A stretch of DNA of 64,000 nucleotides from Nocardia sp. CNY236 (GTDB lineage Bacteria; Actinomycetota; Actinomycetes; Mycobacteriales; Mycobacteriaceae): positions 62,001 to 126,000 of the forward strand of contig NZ_AXVD01000007.1 of NCBI RefSeq assembly GCF_000482385.1. Reading direction: 5' to 3'. The notes under the pieces are model-generated. The model was not told where the DNA came from. It searched no databases and saw only the letters and a program-made list of their open reading frames with translations. This document shows, piece after piece, positions 37,298 through 48,030 of this stretch (the stretch's first letter is position 1; each line of letters starts with the position of its first letter). A program made the position numbers and the translations under genes.

Positions 37298-38238
37298 GAG
37301 CGACGTCCGGTCAGTGCGGAGCCGATCGTATGCGCGTCGTGGCGGATCAATTCCAAATAGGTCGGCACCGGACCATCGGCCTCCGAGAGGGAATCCACGT
37401 ACAGGACCCCCCCGAACTCTGCATCGGTGGCTTCGACCACACGCTGCATCGGCGCGTCCGACACCGTGGACTCGCAGAACACCGCAGGTACTCGATGCTC
37501 GCGGACGAAGTCGATGGCGGATGCGATCTGCTGCGGGGTGGCTTGCTGTTCGGCATTGACCGCCCAGATGTACTTCTCGGTCAGGCCTGCATCTCGAGCC
37601 AGATAGGAGAACGCGCCTTCGCACGTCACCAAGGCGCGCTCGTTCGGTGGTAGTTCGTTCAAGGTGGCGACGAGTTCGTCCCGCACCGCACCGAGCTCGG
37701 TCTTGTACCGGTCGCCGTTGGCGCGAAAATCGTCGGCGTGCTCAGGGGCGAGATCGCTGAAGGCGCGCACCATGTTGTCGACATAGATCTGTGCGTTGCG
37801 GGGCGACATCCACGCGTGCGGGTTCGGCATGCCCACGTAGGCGTCTTCGCTGATCCCAATAGGTGTGATGCCTTCGCTCACCACGACATGAGGCACCCGG
37901 ACGTCGGAAACGAACTGGGCGAACCATGCTTCCAGATTCAGGCCGTTGTCCACGATGAGATCGGCCCTCGTGGCCTTCTTGATGTCGCCGGGAGTCGGCT
38001 CGTATCCATGGATCTCGGCGCCCACCTTGGTGATCGACTCGACCACGAGATGATCGCCTGCCACATTCCGCGCCATATCGGCCAGCACCGTGAAGGTGGT
38101 CAGTACGACGAGCCGATCGCCGCCGCCGCTGGCGTTTCCTTGGCACGCGGTCAGCGCAAAGACCAAGGCACTCACGGCGACTGCCCCGGCCATCCGACGC
38201 GGACGCCGGGTGAACAAACGGTGGAGCCGAACCCTCAT
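37294..38238 (-). CDS. Metal-binding lipoprotein of the ABC importer (SitA/MntA class)
   Basis: The 314-residue solute-binding protein has a twin-basic N-terminus, a hydrophobic signal and a lipobox LTAC with the lipid-modified Cys at 32. Metal ligands of this class are visible: His in AEIHGYEPTPGDI, His in MPNPHAWMSPRNAQIY, Glu in CEGAFSYLARD and Asp in YVDSLS. The HGYEPTP and NGLNLEAWF signatures favour Mn(II)/Fe(II) over zinc (no His-rich loop). It is the first gene of the operon and lies behind a DtxR-like box. Confidence 0.92.
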   Translation of the reverse strand: MRVRLHRLFTRRPRRMAGAVAVSALVFALTACQGNASGGGDRLVVLTTFTVLADMARNVAGDHLVVESITKVGAEIHGYEPTPGDIKKATRADLIVDNGLNLEAWFAQFVSDVRVPHVVVSEGITPIGISEDAYVGMPNPHAWMSPRNAQIYVDNMVRAFSDLAPEHADDFRANGDRYKTELGAVRDELVATLNELPPNERALVTCEGAFSYLARDAGLTEKYIWAVNAEQQATPQQIASAIDFVREHRVPAVFCESTVSDAPMQRVVEATDAEFGGVLYVDSLSEADGPVPTYLELIRHDAHTIGSALTGRRS

Positions 38239-38250
38239 ACCTTGAGACGA

Positions 38251-38269
38251 TAATATTCGCCTTCCCTAA
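38251..38269 (-). promoter_or_regulatory. DtxR/IdeR-family operator-like box
   Basis: On the minus strand TTAGGGAAGGCGAATATTA lies 12 bases upstream of the binding-protein start and agrees at 13 of 19 positions with the IdeR/DtxR consensus (TTAGGTTAGGCTAACCTAA), counted by hand. The left half is nearly perfect, the right half is not. Metal-dependent repression by IdeR or an MntR homologue is plausible. Confidence 0.55.
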
Positions 38270-38455
38270 CTTTCAAGTTCGCGCTGGTGAATTAATGATC
38301 ACATGGAGTCCAGCATCGTATCTGGTCGGCCGGGGCTCGTCAGCGCCCCCGATTGCCCTCACCCCCTGCTTGTGACACTGTGATCCGCACAGCGGCGCCA
38401 TCCGCGCACAAGGCACGAGAGCCTTGCCACCGACGCAGGATCGAAGGACAACTGT

Positions 38456-38911
38456 ATGGAAATCCTCGAACACGCAGGCATGACCGTGATGGGTGTGGAG
38501 GTCGTCGCCCGCTGGGAGGATCTCGCTGTCGAAGTTCCCCAGGCCTGGGCTCGCCTGTTCGCTGCTGTGCAGCAGATGCCGGGCCGTACGCCGGAGCAAT
38601 TCGTCGATGTATCACTCGAGGTCGACGATGGACGGTACCGGCAGGTCGTGGGAGTGATCGTGGATCGTGCCGAACCGTGCCCTGCCGCGTTCCGGGTCGT
38701 TCACATCCCGGCGCAGCGCTTGCTGTTCCATCGACATGTCGGCCCGGTCACCGAAATCGCGAGCAGCTTCGGCGCCATGCTGGAGTGGGCGGGGCGTGAA
38801 GGTCTCGGCCCCACCGACTTCAAACTCGACATCGGCTACACCCCGACAGGTGCGGAAGAATCCCACGACCTGTATGTCGGACTCGAACCCGCGCCGATCC
38901 CGGTTCAGTGA
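38456..38911 (+). CDS. GyrI-like small-molecule-binding protein
   Basis: The 151-residue protein is a single GyrI-like/effector-binding domain: VEVVARWEDLAVEVPQAWARLFAAVQQM at residues 14-41, VSLEVDDGRYRQVVGVIVD near 52, FRVVHIPAQRLLFHRHVGPVTEIASSFGAMLEWA near 79 and LDIGYTPT near 125. Such stand-alone domains bind hydrophobic ligands or hydrolyse some electrophiles (SbmC/GyrI family). It lacks any DNA-binding domain. A weak GAAGGA lies 8 bases before the ATG. Confidence 0.8.
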   Translation: MEILEHAGMTVMGVEVVARWEDLAVEVPQAWARLFAAVQQMPGRTPEQFVDVSLEVDDGRYRQVVGVIVDRAEPCPAAFRVVHIPAQRLLFHRHVGPVTEIASSFGAMLEWAGREGLGPTDFKLDIGYTPTGAEESHDLYVGLEPAPIPVQ

Positions 38912-38944
38912 CGTAGGTGATCTCCGGGCCGCGGGCCACGACGA

Positions 38945-40390
38945 TCAGTCCGCAGGAACCTCGCTGCGGTCGCCGCTCCACAGCGTGTGAAACTTGCCTT
39001 CGGCGTCGATTCGTTCGTAGGTGTGCGCGCCGAAGAAGTCACGCTGCCCTTGAGTGAGGGCTGCCGGAAGCCGCTCGGCGCGCAACGCGTCGTAGTACGA
39101 CAGCGAGGAAGCGAACGCTGGTACCGGGATGCCGAGCAGGGACGCAGTAGCCACGACACGACGCCAGCTGTCGATAGCCGTCGCGATCGCCTGACGGAAG
39201 TACGGTGCCAGAATCAGGCTGGGAAGCTTGGGGTCTGCGTCGTACGCTTCCTTGATCCGGTTCAAGAAGCGAGCGCGGATGATGCATCCCCCACGCCAGA
39301 TCGTGGCGAGGTCGCCAGGGTGCAGGTTCCAATCGTATTCGGCACTGCCAGCGGCGATCTGGTCGAAGCCCTGCGCATAGGCGACGACCTTCGACGCATA
39401 GAGCGCCTGCCGGATGTCTTCGGTGAACTGCTCGACATCGACCGGCTTGTCCGCCAGCCGACCGGAGGCCAGTCCGGTCGCGGCTCGGCGCTGTGCGCGC
39501 GAACCCGACAGCGCTCGCGCAAAGACCGCCTCGGCGATGCCGGTCACCGGCACCCCGAGATCGAGCGCAGCTTTCACCGTCCAGCGCCCGGTTCCTTTCT
39601 GTTCGGCAGCGTCGACGATCACATCCACCAGCGGTCGGCCGGTTTTCGCGTCGATCTGATCGAGAACTTCGGCGGTGATTTCGACCAGGTAGCTCTCCAG
39701 GTCCCCGGTGTTCCACTGGGTGAACACTCCGGCGATCTGCTTCGCGTCGAAGCCGAGCGCGTCTCGGAACAACTGGTAGGCCTCGCCGATCAACTGCATA
39801 TCGGCGTATTCGATGCCGTTGTGCACCATCTTGACGAAGTGCCCGGAACCATCCGGACCGATGTGCGTGCAGCACGGCGTTCCGTCGACCTTCGCGGCGA
39901 TCGACTCCAACAGCGGACCGAGCGAATCGTAGGACTCCGCGGGACCTCCGGGCATGATCGAGGGGCCATTGAGCGCTCCCTCTTCGCCGCCGGAGATGCC
40001 CGCGCCGACGAAATTCAACCCACGCTCGCGTAGTGCGGCTTCCCGTCGCATGGTGTCGGTGTAGAGCGCATTGCCACCATCGATGATGATGTCGCCCGGC
40101 TCCATCGCCGACGCCAACTCCTCGATGACGGCATCGGTGGCGGCGCCGGCCTTCACCATGATCAGCACCCGCCGCGGCCGCTCGAGCGCCGCGACGAATT
40201 CCCCGATGGTCTCGGTACGCACGAAGTCGCCGTCGGTGCCATATGCCTCGAGCAGTGCATCGGTCTTGGCGATGCTTCGGTTGTGCAACGCCACCGTGTA
40301 GCCATTCCTGGCGAAGTTCCGGGCGATATTGCTGCCCATCACTGCCAGGCCGGTGACCCCGATCTGTGCACGCGCTGTGGAGGTCGGCAT
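38945..40390 (-). CDS. gnd: 6-phosphogluconate dehydrogenase, decarboxylating
   Basis: The 481-residue enzyme of the oxidative pentose-phosphate pathway converts 6-phosphogluconate to ribulose-5-phosphate, CO2 and NADPH. The NADP-binding motif GLAVMGSNIARNFARNG is at residues 14-30, the catalytic-site signature FVGAGISGGEEGALNGPSIMPGG near 126 and the substrate block KMVHNGIEYADMQLIGEAY near 182 contain Lys and Asn of the active site. LWSGDRSE near the end is typical of the long, dimeric form. It is the only central-carbon gene here. Confidence 0.97.
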   Translation of the reverse strand: MPTSTARAQIGVTGLAVMGSNIARNFARNGYTVALHNRSIAKTDALLEAYGTDGDFVRTETIGEFVAALERPRRVLIMVKAGAATDAVIEELASAMEPGDIIIDGGNALYTDTMRREAALRERGLNFVGAGISGGEEGALNGPSIMPGGPAESYDSLGPLLESIAAKVDGTPCCTHIGPDGSGHFVKMVHNGIEYADMQLIGEAYQLFRDALGFDAKQIAGVFTQWNTGDLESYLVEITAEVLDQIDAKTGRPLVDVIVDAAEQKGTGRWTVKAALDLGVPVTGIAEAVFARALSGSRAQRRAATGLASGRLADKPVDVEQFTEDIRQALYASKVVAYAQGFDQIAAGSAEYDWNLHPGDLATIWRGGCIIRARFLNRIKEAYDADPKLPSLILAPYFRQAIATAIDSWRRVVATASLLGIPVPAFASSLSYYDALRAERLPAALTQGQRDFFGAHTYERIDAEGKFHTLWSGDRSEVPAD

Positions 40391-40706
40391 CGATCAGCTC
40401 TCTTCGTTCGACGAGTGGTATGGGTGGAACCGCACGACGCCGTTCGGCGGCTCCATCGTGGAGCGTGCTCCACGATGACTGAGACCTTACCTACCGTCCA
40501 GAATCGTGATCGTTGCGCATCGCGGCCGGTCCACTGACAGGCGCACCGCCCGTCGTCTAGCATTCGACCTGCGCCGTCGTGATCGCGGATAGCGAGAATC
40601 GAGTCCGAGCGCCCGGTGGTCTTCGGTTTCCCCCGAGCCTCGGGCCGCCGAGAGCACAGAGTCCGTGACGACTGGCGACGATGTGGACGAACCTCGCTCG
40701 GGAACG
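40391..40706. other. Gap between gnd and the sulfatase gene
   Basis: This 316-base stretch is bounded by gnd on the minus strand and the 18-base tandem repeats that precede the sulfatase gene. No gene, hairpin or operator is recognisable beyond the likely divergent promoters. Confidence 0.5.
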
Positions 40707-40760
40707 AAAGAACTCCAGTACGGCGACAGACTGCAGTACGGCAAGGAACTCCAATACGGC
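40707..40760 (+). repeat. Three tandem 18-base repeats (LQYG-encoding in one frame)
   Basis: Units start at 40707, 40725 and 40743, ending (c/g)agtacggc or caatacggc. In the frame starting at GTG 40665 they encode (K/D)xLQYG three times (KELQYG DRLQYG KELQYG). The frame runs on out of register into the sulfatase gene, so it is probably not an independent gene of that length. Confidence 0.7.
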
Positions 40761-40851
40761 ACAGAGCCGATGCGTCAGGCATGGCTGACAGTGGCAAACC
40801 GATGCGTCGGCCGGGGCCACGCTTCGGTCGACAGGACGGAGGACCGAGGAG

Positions 40852-43203
40852 ATGTCACTCGAGGAGTACCGGCAGGGCACCACTTTTCCAGGAGTCATCG
40901 GGCGCACGACCGATGTGTCGAGTCCCGCATGGCCACAGCTGGTCCGAGCGGCACCAGGAGCGCCGAATCTGCTGTTCATCATGCTCGACGACACCGGGTT
41001 CGGGCAGCTCGGCTGCTACGGCAGTCCGATCGACACACCACGGATCGACAGCCTCGCCGCGGGTGGATTGCTGTACAACAACATGCACACGACAGCACTA
41101 TGTTCACCGTCACGCTCCTGCATGATCACCGGCCGCAATCACCACGCGAACGCGATGGCTGGCATAACGGAAATCGCCACCGGGTATCCGGGCTACAACG
41201 GGTGCATTCCGTTCGAGAACGGATTTCTCTCCGAAATGCTGCTACAGCACGGGTACAACACCTATATGGTGGGGAAATGGCACCTGGTGCCCTCGGAGCA
41301 GGAATCGGCTGCCGGCCCCTACGATCGCTGGCCCCTCGGCCGAGGGTTCGAACGATTCTATGGCTTCCTCGGCGGCGACACCAGCCAGTGGTATCCGGAC
41401 CTGGTCTATGACAATCATCAAGTCGAGCCGCCCGCCAGTCCGGACGAGGGCTACCACCTGACCTCGGATCTGGTCGACCGAGCGATTTCCTTCATCGCCA
41501 GTGCGAAGCAGATCGCCCCCGACAAACCGTTCTTCATGAACTTCTGCACGGGAGCGACACACGCCCCGCACCATGTGCCCAAGGAGTGGTCCGATCACTA
41601 TCGCGGTCGGTTCGACACGGGGTGGGATGCCTACCGCGAATACACCTTCCGCCGGCAACAGCAGGCCGGCATCGTCCCGCCGGACGCGCGATTGTCGGGT
41701 CGCGACCCGGACGTGCCACAGTGGGACTCGCTGTCACCGGATGCGCGCCGGTTGGCCGCCCGGATGATGGAGGTCTATGCCGGGTTCCTCTCGCATACCG
41801 ACCACCACATCGGGCGCCTGCTGGATTTCCTCGAGCGCACCGGCGAACTCGACAACACGCTGATCATGCTCGTCTCCGACAACGGCGCCAGCCCAGAAGG
41901 CGGCGTCACCGGGACGACCAACGAGCTGCAGTTCTTCAACAACGCGCCCGAACCGATCGAAGACAGCCTGCGAGCCATAGACCAACTCGGCGGCCCCACG
42001 ACGTTCAACCACTACCCGTGGGGTTGGACCTGGGCGGGAAATACGCCCTTCCGGCGATGGAAGCGCGAGACCTACCGCGGAGGCGTCAGTGATCCCTTCC
42101 TGGTCCACTGGCCCCGTGGGATCAGAGCTCGAGGCGAGATACGCACCCAGTATGCGCATGTGATCGACGTGGTGCCCACAGTGCTCGACGTGCTCGGGAT
42201 CGATCCGCCGACCGCCGTACGAGGCGTAGCCCAGTCGCCGCTGCACGGGGTCGGGTTCGCGCACACTTTCGATGATCCGAATGCGGCGAGCCGGCATCGC
42301 ACGCAGTACTTCGAGATGCTCGGTCACCGGGCGATCGACCACGACGGTTGGCGCGCGGTATGTCCGTGGCCCGGCCCCTCCTTCAGTGAGGCGGAAAGGC
42401 CCTTCGGCGCCCCCATCACCGCCGACGAACTCGACGCTCTGGACGCCGAACACTGGGAGCTGTATCACATCGCCGAGGACTTCACCGAAACGCGGAACCT
42501 CGCGGCCGAGCACCGGGACAAGCTCATCGAAATGATCTCGCTGTGGTACGTGGAAGCCGGCAGGAACAATGTGCTCCCCATCGACGGCAGCGTCTTGCAG
42601 CGCATGATGGTGCAGCGCCCACAGATCACCCCGGCGCAGACCCACTACACCCTCCGACCCGATACGGCGACATTGCCCGCCGCGGTCGCTCCGCGCGTGT
42701 TGAACCGTCCGCACAGCGTGACCGCAGTGGCCGACATCCCGCCCGACGGCGCCGAAGGTGTCCTGCTGTGCCAGGGCACCAATGTCGGCGGATGGACCTT
42801 CTATGTGCGCGACAGTCGATTGCACTATGCCCACAACTATGTCCGGCGCGCGACTTATCGAGTTTCCTCCACGCAGGCGGTTCCACCCGGCCGCCATGAG
42901 CTGCGCTTCGAATTCGAACCCACCGGCGACCCCGATTTCGCCACGGGCAAAGGCACACCGGGCATCGCGCGGCTCTACATCGACCGCGAGCAGGTGGGTG
43001 AGACCGACATACCCATCACCACACCGGTGGCGTTCAACCCCGGCGGGATGACCTGCGGCGCCAATCCGGGCTCCGCGGTGACGCCCGACTACGACCCGCC
43101 GTTCCGTTTCACCGGCGGGCTGCACACCGTCGTGGTCGATCTGTCCGGCGAGTCGATCACCGACGCCAGCAGCGAGATACGCATGCACATGGCACGACAG
43201 TGA
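40852..43203 (+). CDS. Arylsulfatase (formylglycine-dependent)
   Basis: The 783-residue protein is a class I sulfatase. The metal-site start NLLFIMLDDTGFGQLGCYGS is at residues 39-58, the CxPSR motif CSPSR at 84-88 supplies the cysteine that must be converted to formylglycine, and YMVGKWHL near 141 carries the catalytic Lys and His. VSDNGASPEGG near 340 completes the metal ligands. A long C-terminal domain (from about 590) resembles that of bacterial arylsulfatases. No signal peptide is visible, so it is cytoplasmic. It removes sulfate from aryl or alkyl sulfate esters; the activating FGE is not nearby. Confidence 0.93.
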   Translation: MSLEEYRQGTTFPGVIGRTTDVSSPAWPQLVRAAPGAPNLLFIMLDDTGFGQLGCYGSPIDTPRIDSLAAGGLLYNNMHTTALCSPSRSCMITGRNHHANAMAGITEIATGYPGYNGCIPFENGFLSEMLLQHGYNTYMVGKWHLVPSEQESAAGPYDRWPLGRGFERFYGFLGGDTSQWYPDLVYDNHQVEPPASPDEGYHLTSDLVDRAISFIASAKQIAPDKPFFMNFCTGATHAPHHVPKEWSDHYRGRFDTGWDAYREYTFRRQQQAGIVPPDARLSGRDPDVPQWDSLSPDARRLAARMMEVYAGFLSHTDHHIGRLLDFLERTGELDNTLIMLVSDNGASPEGGVTGTTNELQFFNNAPEPIEDSLRAIDQLGGPTTFNHYPWGWTWAGNTPFRRWKRETYRGGVSDPFLVHWPRGIRARGEIRTQYAHVIDVVPTVLDVLGIDPPTAVRGVAQSPLHGVGFAHTFDDPNAASRHRTQYFEMLGHRAIDHDGWRAVCPWPGPSFSEAERPFGAPITADELDALDAEHWELYHIAEDFTETRNLAAEHRDKLIEMISLWYVEAGRNNVLPIDGSVLQRMMVQRPQITPAQTHYTLRPDTATLPAAVAPRVLNRPHSVTAVADIPPDGAEGVLLCQGTNVGGWTFYVRDSRLHYAHNYVRRATYRVSSTQAVPPGRHELRFEFEPTGDPDFATGKGTPGIARLYIDREQVGETDIPITTPVAFNPGGMTCGANPGSAVTPDYDPPFRFTGGLHTVVVDLSGESITDASSEIRMHMARQ

Positions 43204-43210
43204 ATGTGAT

Positions 43211-43249
43211 CCGCCGCCGGCACTGCGGTGACCGCAGTGCCGACGGCGG
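43211..43249. terminator. Strong hairpin between convergent sulfatase and FkbM genes
   Basis: GGCACTGCGG-TGA-CCGCAGTGCC is a perfect 10-base stem extended by CCGCCGCC / GACGGCGG to 17 of 18 paired bases. It sits 8 bases after the sulfatase stop and 5 bases before the FkbM stop, so it can terminate both transcripts. No T-run. Confidence 0.85.
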
Positions 43250-43254
43250 ACTCG

Positions 43255-44052
43255 TCACCTGCCCCCGGTCCGAACCGCGTACACCTCGTACAGTTCGGTC
43301 CCGCCCAGACTCGGGTCCTGTCGAATCTGCACCGACAGGCCGTGTCGACTCACCAGGTCGCGAAACTGCGCCAGGTGCGAATCCCGGTCGTGCACCTCGG
43401 CGACGACAGCGCGGATGCGTGGCCAGTCCGCATCGGAGATGCCGTGCAGCACATCCAGTTCGGCGCGCTCGACGTCGATCTTGAGCAGCCCGATCTCGGC
43501 CTTCGGATCGAAATCGTCGAGTATCGCCGACACCGTGGTGACCTCGACGTCGATCTGCTCACCATCGTGCAGACCGGCGGTGATGAGCGCGACCGCTTCG
43601 TCGTTCAGCCCACTGTTACGCAAATAGGTCGCGGTGGCTGCGTCGTCTGCTTCGCGGTCGGCGTACAGACCGGAATTCGCCGACGCCCGCGGGTACCAGG
43701 TGAACGACGCCACGCCTGGGGCGGCTGCCACCGCGACGCGATGCGCAACCGCACGCGGTGCGTGAGCGGCGACGTTGCGCTCCAGGCAATCGAAAGTCAC
43801 CGGAGCCGGCTCGGCGGCGATCACCTGAATGTCGGGGCAGGTGTCGGCGAACATCATTGTGCTGAGCCCGATGTTCGCGCCGATATCCAGTACGAGGTCC
43901 CCCGCTCGTAGGTGGGCAGCGGCACGTCGGTAGTACCCATCGGTTGCCATCTCGTTCCACAACATCCGCGCCTCTGCTGGACTTGTGCAACTGACCGTCC
44001 TGCCGTCGTCGAGTCGCAGGTGTTGGAGTTGCTGGAGAGTCGTCGTCAGCAT
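43255..44052 (-). CDS. FkbM-family methyltransferase
   Basis: The 265-residue SAM-dependent methyltransferase has motif [18 protein letters not shown] near residue 54, [13 protein letters not shown] near 83 and the FkbM-typical [19 protein letters not shown] near 190, then VVAEVHDRD. FkbM enzymes usually O-methylate sugars, hydroxy acids or peptide/polyketide intermediates. The ATG at 44052 lies inside the last codons of the NRPS gene (7-base overlap), so the two are translationally coupled and the enzyme probably tailors the peptide. The acceptor is unknown. Confidence 0.9.
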   Translation of the reverse strand: MLTTTLQQLQHLRLDDGRTVSCTSPAEARMLWNEMATDGYYRRAAAHLRAGDLVLDIGANIGLSTMMFADTCPDIQVIAAEPAPVTFDCLERNVAAHAPRAVAHRVAVAAAPGVASFTWYPRASANSGLYADREADDAATATYLRNSGLNDEAVALITAGLHDGEQIDVEVTTVSAILDDFDPKAEIGLLKIDVERAELDVLHGISDADWPRIRAVVAEVHDRDSHLAQFRDLVSRHGLSVQIRQDPSLGGTELYEVYAVRTGGR

Positions 44053-47000
44053 TCGTTCATGAACCTTTCCAGAACTGGGCCGATGAGGGCCATTGCATAC
44101 GGATGGGTCAACTCGAGATGGCGTGCGTCGACGACCGTGTTGTGCACGGCGCCGGTGATGTGGGGTCGCCAAGTCCGGGCGACGGCGTCGTGATCGGCTC
44201 GGTCCTTCCCAGCGGTGAAGAAGACCAGATCGCCGTCGTAGGTTCCGGGCCGATAGTCGTGGGCGACGTCGTTGGCGGTGGTGAAGCTTTCCATGACTCG
44301 ATCGACCTGCTCAGCGGTGAACATTCCGGTTGCGGTCACTTGGTCACGGATGACGCCCCATGCTTGTTCGTGGGTGGTCGCGGTCACGTCGTCGCCGAGG
44401 TCGAACAGTTCGCGCCACCCACCGAGCAGGTCTGCCATGAGTTGCCCTGGAGCGGGTTCGTCCACCGGATCGATCAGCGCAGCCGACTCCGCCGAGCCGA
44501 CCATGGAGTCCATCAGGGCGAGGAGACCCACCTGGGCGCCGTCGCGCTGCAGTTGCACTGCCATCGCGTGCGCGATTTCCCCGCCCAGCGACCATCCGAG
44601 CAGGTGATAGGGCCCGTGCGGCTGCACACGGCGGATCTCGGCGACGTAGCGTCGGGCCAACTGGTCCACCGATTCCGCGACGGGTTCGCCGGCTACGACA
44701 TGCGGATCCTGCAGGCCGTAGACCGGGCGATCCTGGTGGAGGTGTTCGGCGAGTGCACCGTAGAACCAGGCCAACCCGCCGGCGGGGTGTACCCCGAACA
44801 CTGCGGGCTGCGTACCGGTCGCGCGCAGGGGAAGCAACACTTGCAGGCCGGAGCCGCCTTCGGCGCTGTCGGCGCGTGCCGCGAGCGCCGCAGGCGTCGC
44901 GTCGTCGAACATCCACGGCAGCGCGATGGTCACGCCACGAGCACTCGACTCGCTCACCACCATCGTGGCCAGCAACGAGTTGCCGCCCAGGTCGAAGAAG
45001 CCGTCCGTGACTCCCACGCGGCGGACACCGAGCACCCGGGCATACACGTCACTGATCACCTTTTCGGTGTGCGTACGTGGCGCGACGAAATCGTTGGCCG
45101 CTGCATCGAAGTTCGGGGCGGGCAGCGCCTTGCGATCCAGCTTGCCGTTGACGGTCAAGGGCAGTTCGGGCAGCACCACGATCGTCGACGGCACCATGTA
45201 GCTCGTGAGCAGCTCGGCGGCGGTGTCGAGGACCTCATGGATATCGATCTGCTGCCCGTCGGCGGCCACAACATAGCCGATGAGCTGGTCGACATCCCGA
45301 TCGTGCCGGTGCACCGCGGCCGCGGCCCGGGTGACCTGCGGATGACGGACCAGCGCGGACTCCACTTCGCCCAGTTCGATCCGGAAGCCGCGCAATTGCA
45401 CCTGAGCGTCGGCGCGGCCCTCGTACATCAACTCCAGCCCCTTGGCCGACTGGCGCCACCGGCCCACGTCCCCGGACCGATACAGTCGGGCGCCGGACGG
45501 ATCGAACGGATTGGCCACGAACCGGCCCGCGGTCACCGCCGCCGCTCCGAGATAGCCGCGTGCGAGTTGCCCGCCGGCTATGTAGATCTCCCCGACGGCT
45601 CCGATCGGCGTCGGACGCAGCCGGTCATCGAGCACATACACCTGCAACCCGGGCAGCGGTGACCCGATCCCGGTCTCGGTCGTGCGAGTGATCTCCGAGA
45701 AGGTGACGTGCACCGTCGTCTCGGTGATCCCGTACATGTTGACCAACCGGGGAGATCCTGGTTCGTGCGCGCCGAACCACGGGACCAATCGCGACGGATC
45801 CAGTGCCTCGCCGCCGAAAACGACGTAGCGCAAGTCGAGAGCGCCAACGGGACTACCGGTTTCACGGTAGGCACGCTCGGCATCGACGAAACCGTAGAAC
45901 GCCGACGGGGTCTGACTCAACACCGTGACACGTTCGCGGGCGACGATACGCACGAAGGCCTCCGGCGTCCTCGAGGTGTCGTAGTCGACGACGACCAGCT
46001 TGCCACCCGACAACAGCGCACCCCAGATTTCCCACACCGCGAAATCGAAGGCGTAGGAGTGGAACAGTGTCCACACATCGTCCGGGCCGATGTCGAATCG
46101 CTGTGTGACGTTGGTGAACAGAGTGACCGCGTCCCGATGAGTGACCGTCACCCCTTTCGGGCGGCCGGTGGAGCCCGAGGTGTAGATCACGTAGGCGACG
46201 TTGTCGGAGCGCACCTGAGGCCACGCCGCGGACCCGGAGATCTCGGCGGCGCCTTCGACGCATTCGTCGATCCGCACGAGCGGGGCGTTGCACTCCGCAA
46301 CCGCTGCGGCGGTGTCGTGTGACGCCAGCACTGCCACGGGAGCTGCGTCCTCGATCACGAACTTCACGCGCTCGGCTGGGTAGGCCACGTCCAGCGGTAG
46401 ATATCCCGCACCTGCTCGTGCGACGCCGAGTAGACCCACGATGAGTTCGAGAGAGCGCGGTAAGGCCACCGCCACCAAGGATTCCGGTCCCACACCGAGT
46501 GCGCGCAGTCGCGCCGCCACTGCGGCGGCGCGCCGATCCAACTCCCCATAGGTCAGCTGCGATGTTCCATCGGTCACCGCAACCGCCTCCGGCTGCGCGG
46601 CAGCCCTGGCGGTGAACAACTCCGCGAGCGTCGTTTCGGGGACGACAGCGCCCGCATTCCCCGACGCCTGCAGCAGTTCCCGCCGCTGCGCGGGATCGAC
46701 CAAGTCGATGTCGCCGACCGCGACCGTGGGATCTGCTGTCACCTCGTCCAGGATCCGCACATAGGCTTGGGCGAACCGAGTCATCGTCTCCTCGACGAAC
46801 AAGTCGGCGGCGTAGGTCAGTCGTCCCAGCATGCCCTGTGCGGTACCCTGCTCGTCCAATTGCTCGACAAGCTTCACATTCAGGTCCGCTTGTGCCGGCT
46901 CGAAGCCGTTTTCGACCAGCTCGACGGTCAGACCCGGCAGCTCCAGCGGCACCGCGCCCAGATTCTGGACATCCAAGGTCACCTGATACAGCGGCAGATG

Positions 47001-48030
47001 CGCGGTCGACCTCACCGGATTCAACGCCTCCACGACCTGTTCGAACGGCACGTCCGAATGCGCCAATGCGGCAAGGTCGGTTTCCCTGGTCTGGGCGAGC
47101 AGGTCGGTGAACGACTGCTGCCGCGTCACCTTCGACCGCAGCACCAGCGTATTGACGAACATGCCGATCAGGTCGTCGAGCGCACGCTCTCCACGACCCG
47201 CCACGGGCGTACCGACGGCTATGTCGTCGACATCGGCGAGCCGAGACAACAACACCGCCAGTGCGGCATGCAAGACCATGAAAACCGTTGCGTTCGCCTC
47301 ACGGGCAACCGCGGCGATTCGCCGGTGCAATGCCGCCGAGACCGCGAAATCGACTGTGCTGCCACGCAAGGACGCCACGGGTGGGCGCGGCAGGTCGGTC
47401 GGCAACTCCAGCAGCTCGGCCAGACCGCCGAGGGTGTCGGTCCAGAATCGCAACTGCTGCGCCATGACCGAGTTCGGGTCGTGCTCGTCGCCGAGCATCT
47501 CGCGTTGCCACAGTGTGTAGTCGGCATACTGCACTGTCAGAGCCGGCCAATTCGGCTGCGTGCCCTGCTTGCTCGCCTGATAGGCCACTGCCACATCCCG
47601 TGCCAGCGGCATCATGGACTGACCGTCGGCGCAGATGTGGTGGATGGCAACCACCAGAACGTGCGCGTCGGCGCGCAGTCGAAACAGCTGCAGTCGCACC
47701 GGAGGCGCCTGCGTCACGTCGAAGCTCGCCGAGACCGCGTCGATCACTCGGGCCATCACCTGCTGTTGGTCGACGTCGACCGGGGTCAAGGTGGGCACGA
47801 GGTCTTCGACGCCGAGCACAGCCTGGTACGGCGTGCCATCGGCCATCGGGAACGCGGTGCGCAAGGTCTCGTGTCGACCGATGACCAGGCTGCACGCCTG
47901 CCGCAGTGCGTCGAGATCGAGCTCGCCGTGCAACCGGATCACCAGTGGGATGTTGTATGCACCGACGGAGGTGTCGAGCTGATTGAGGAACCACATCCGC
48001 TGCTGGGCCAACGACAGCGGCACCCGATCC
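44046..48030 (-). other. NRPS module 6 (C, A6, T6, TE): probably threonine, then release
   Basis: C (HHICADG near 47640), A6 (about 46660-45110), T6 ([10 protein letters not shown] near 44970) and TE (about 44840-44046; nucleophile in GWSLGG near 44590). The A6 pocket residues D F W S V G M V H differ from the threonine code DFWNIGMVH at two positions, both mild, so threonine is the best guess. A terminal Thr hydroxyl could serve TE cyclisation elsewhere in the chain. Confidence 0.85.

Noticed and set aside
40665..41411. Plus-strand frame starting with the LQYG repeats as a 248-residue gene
   Set aside because: Most of it overlaps the sulfatase gene out of frame; only the short repeat-bearing start is noteworthy.
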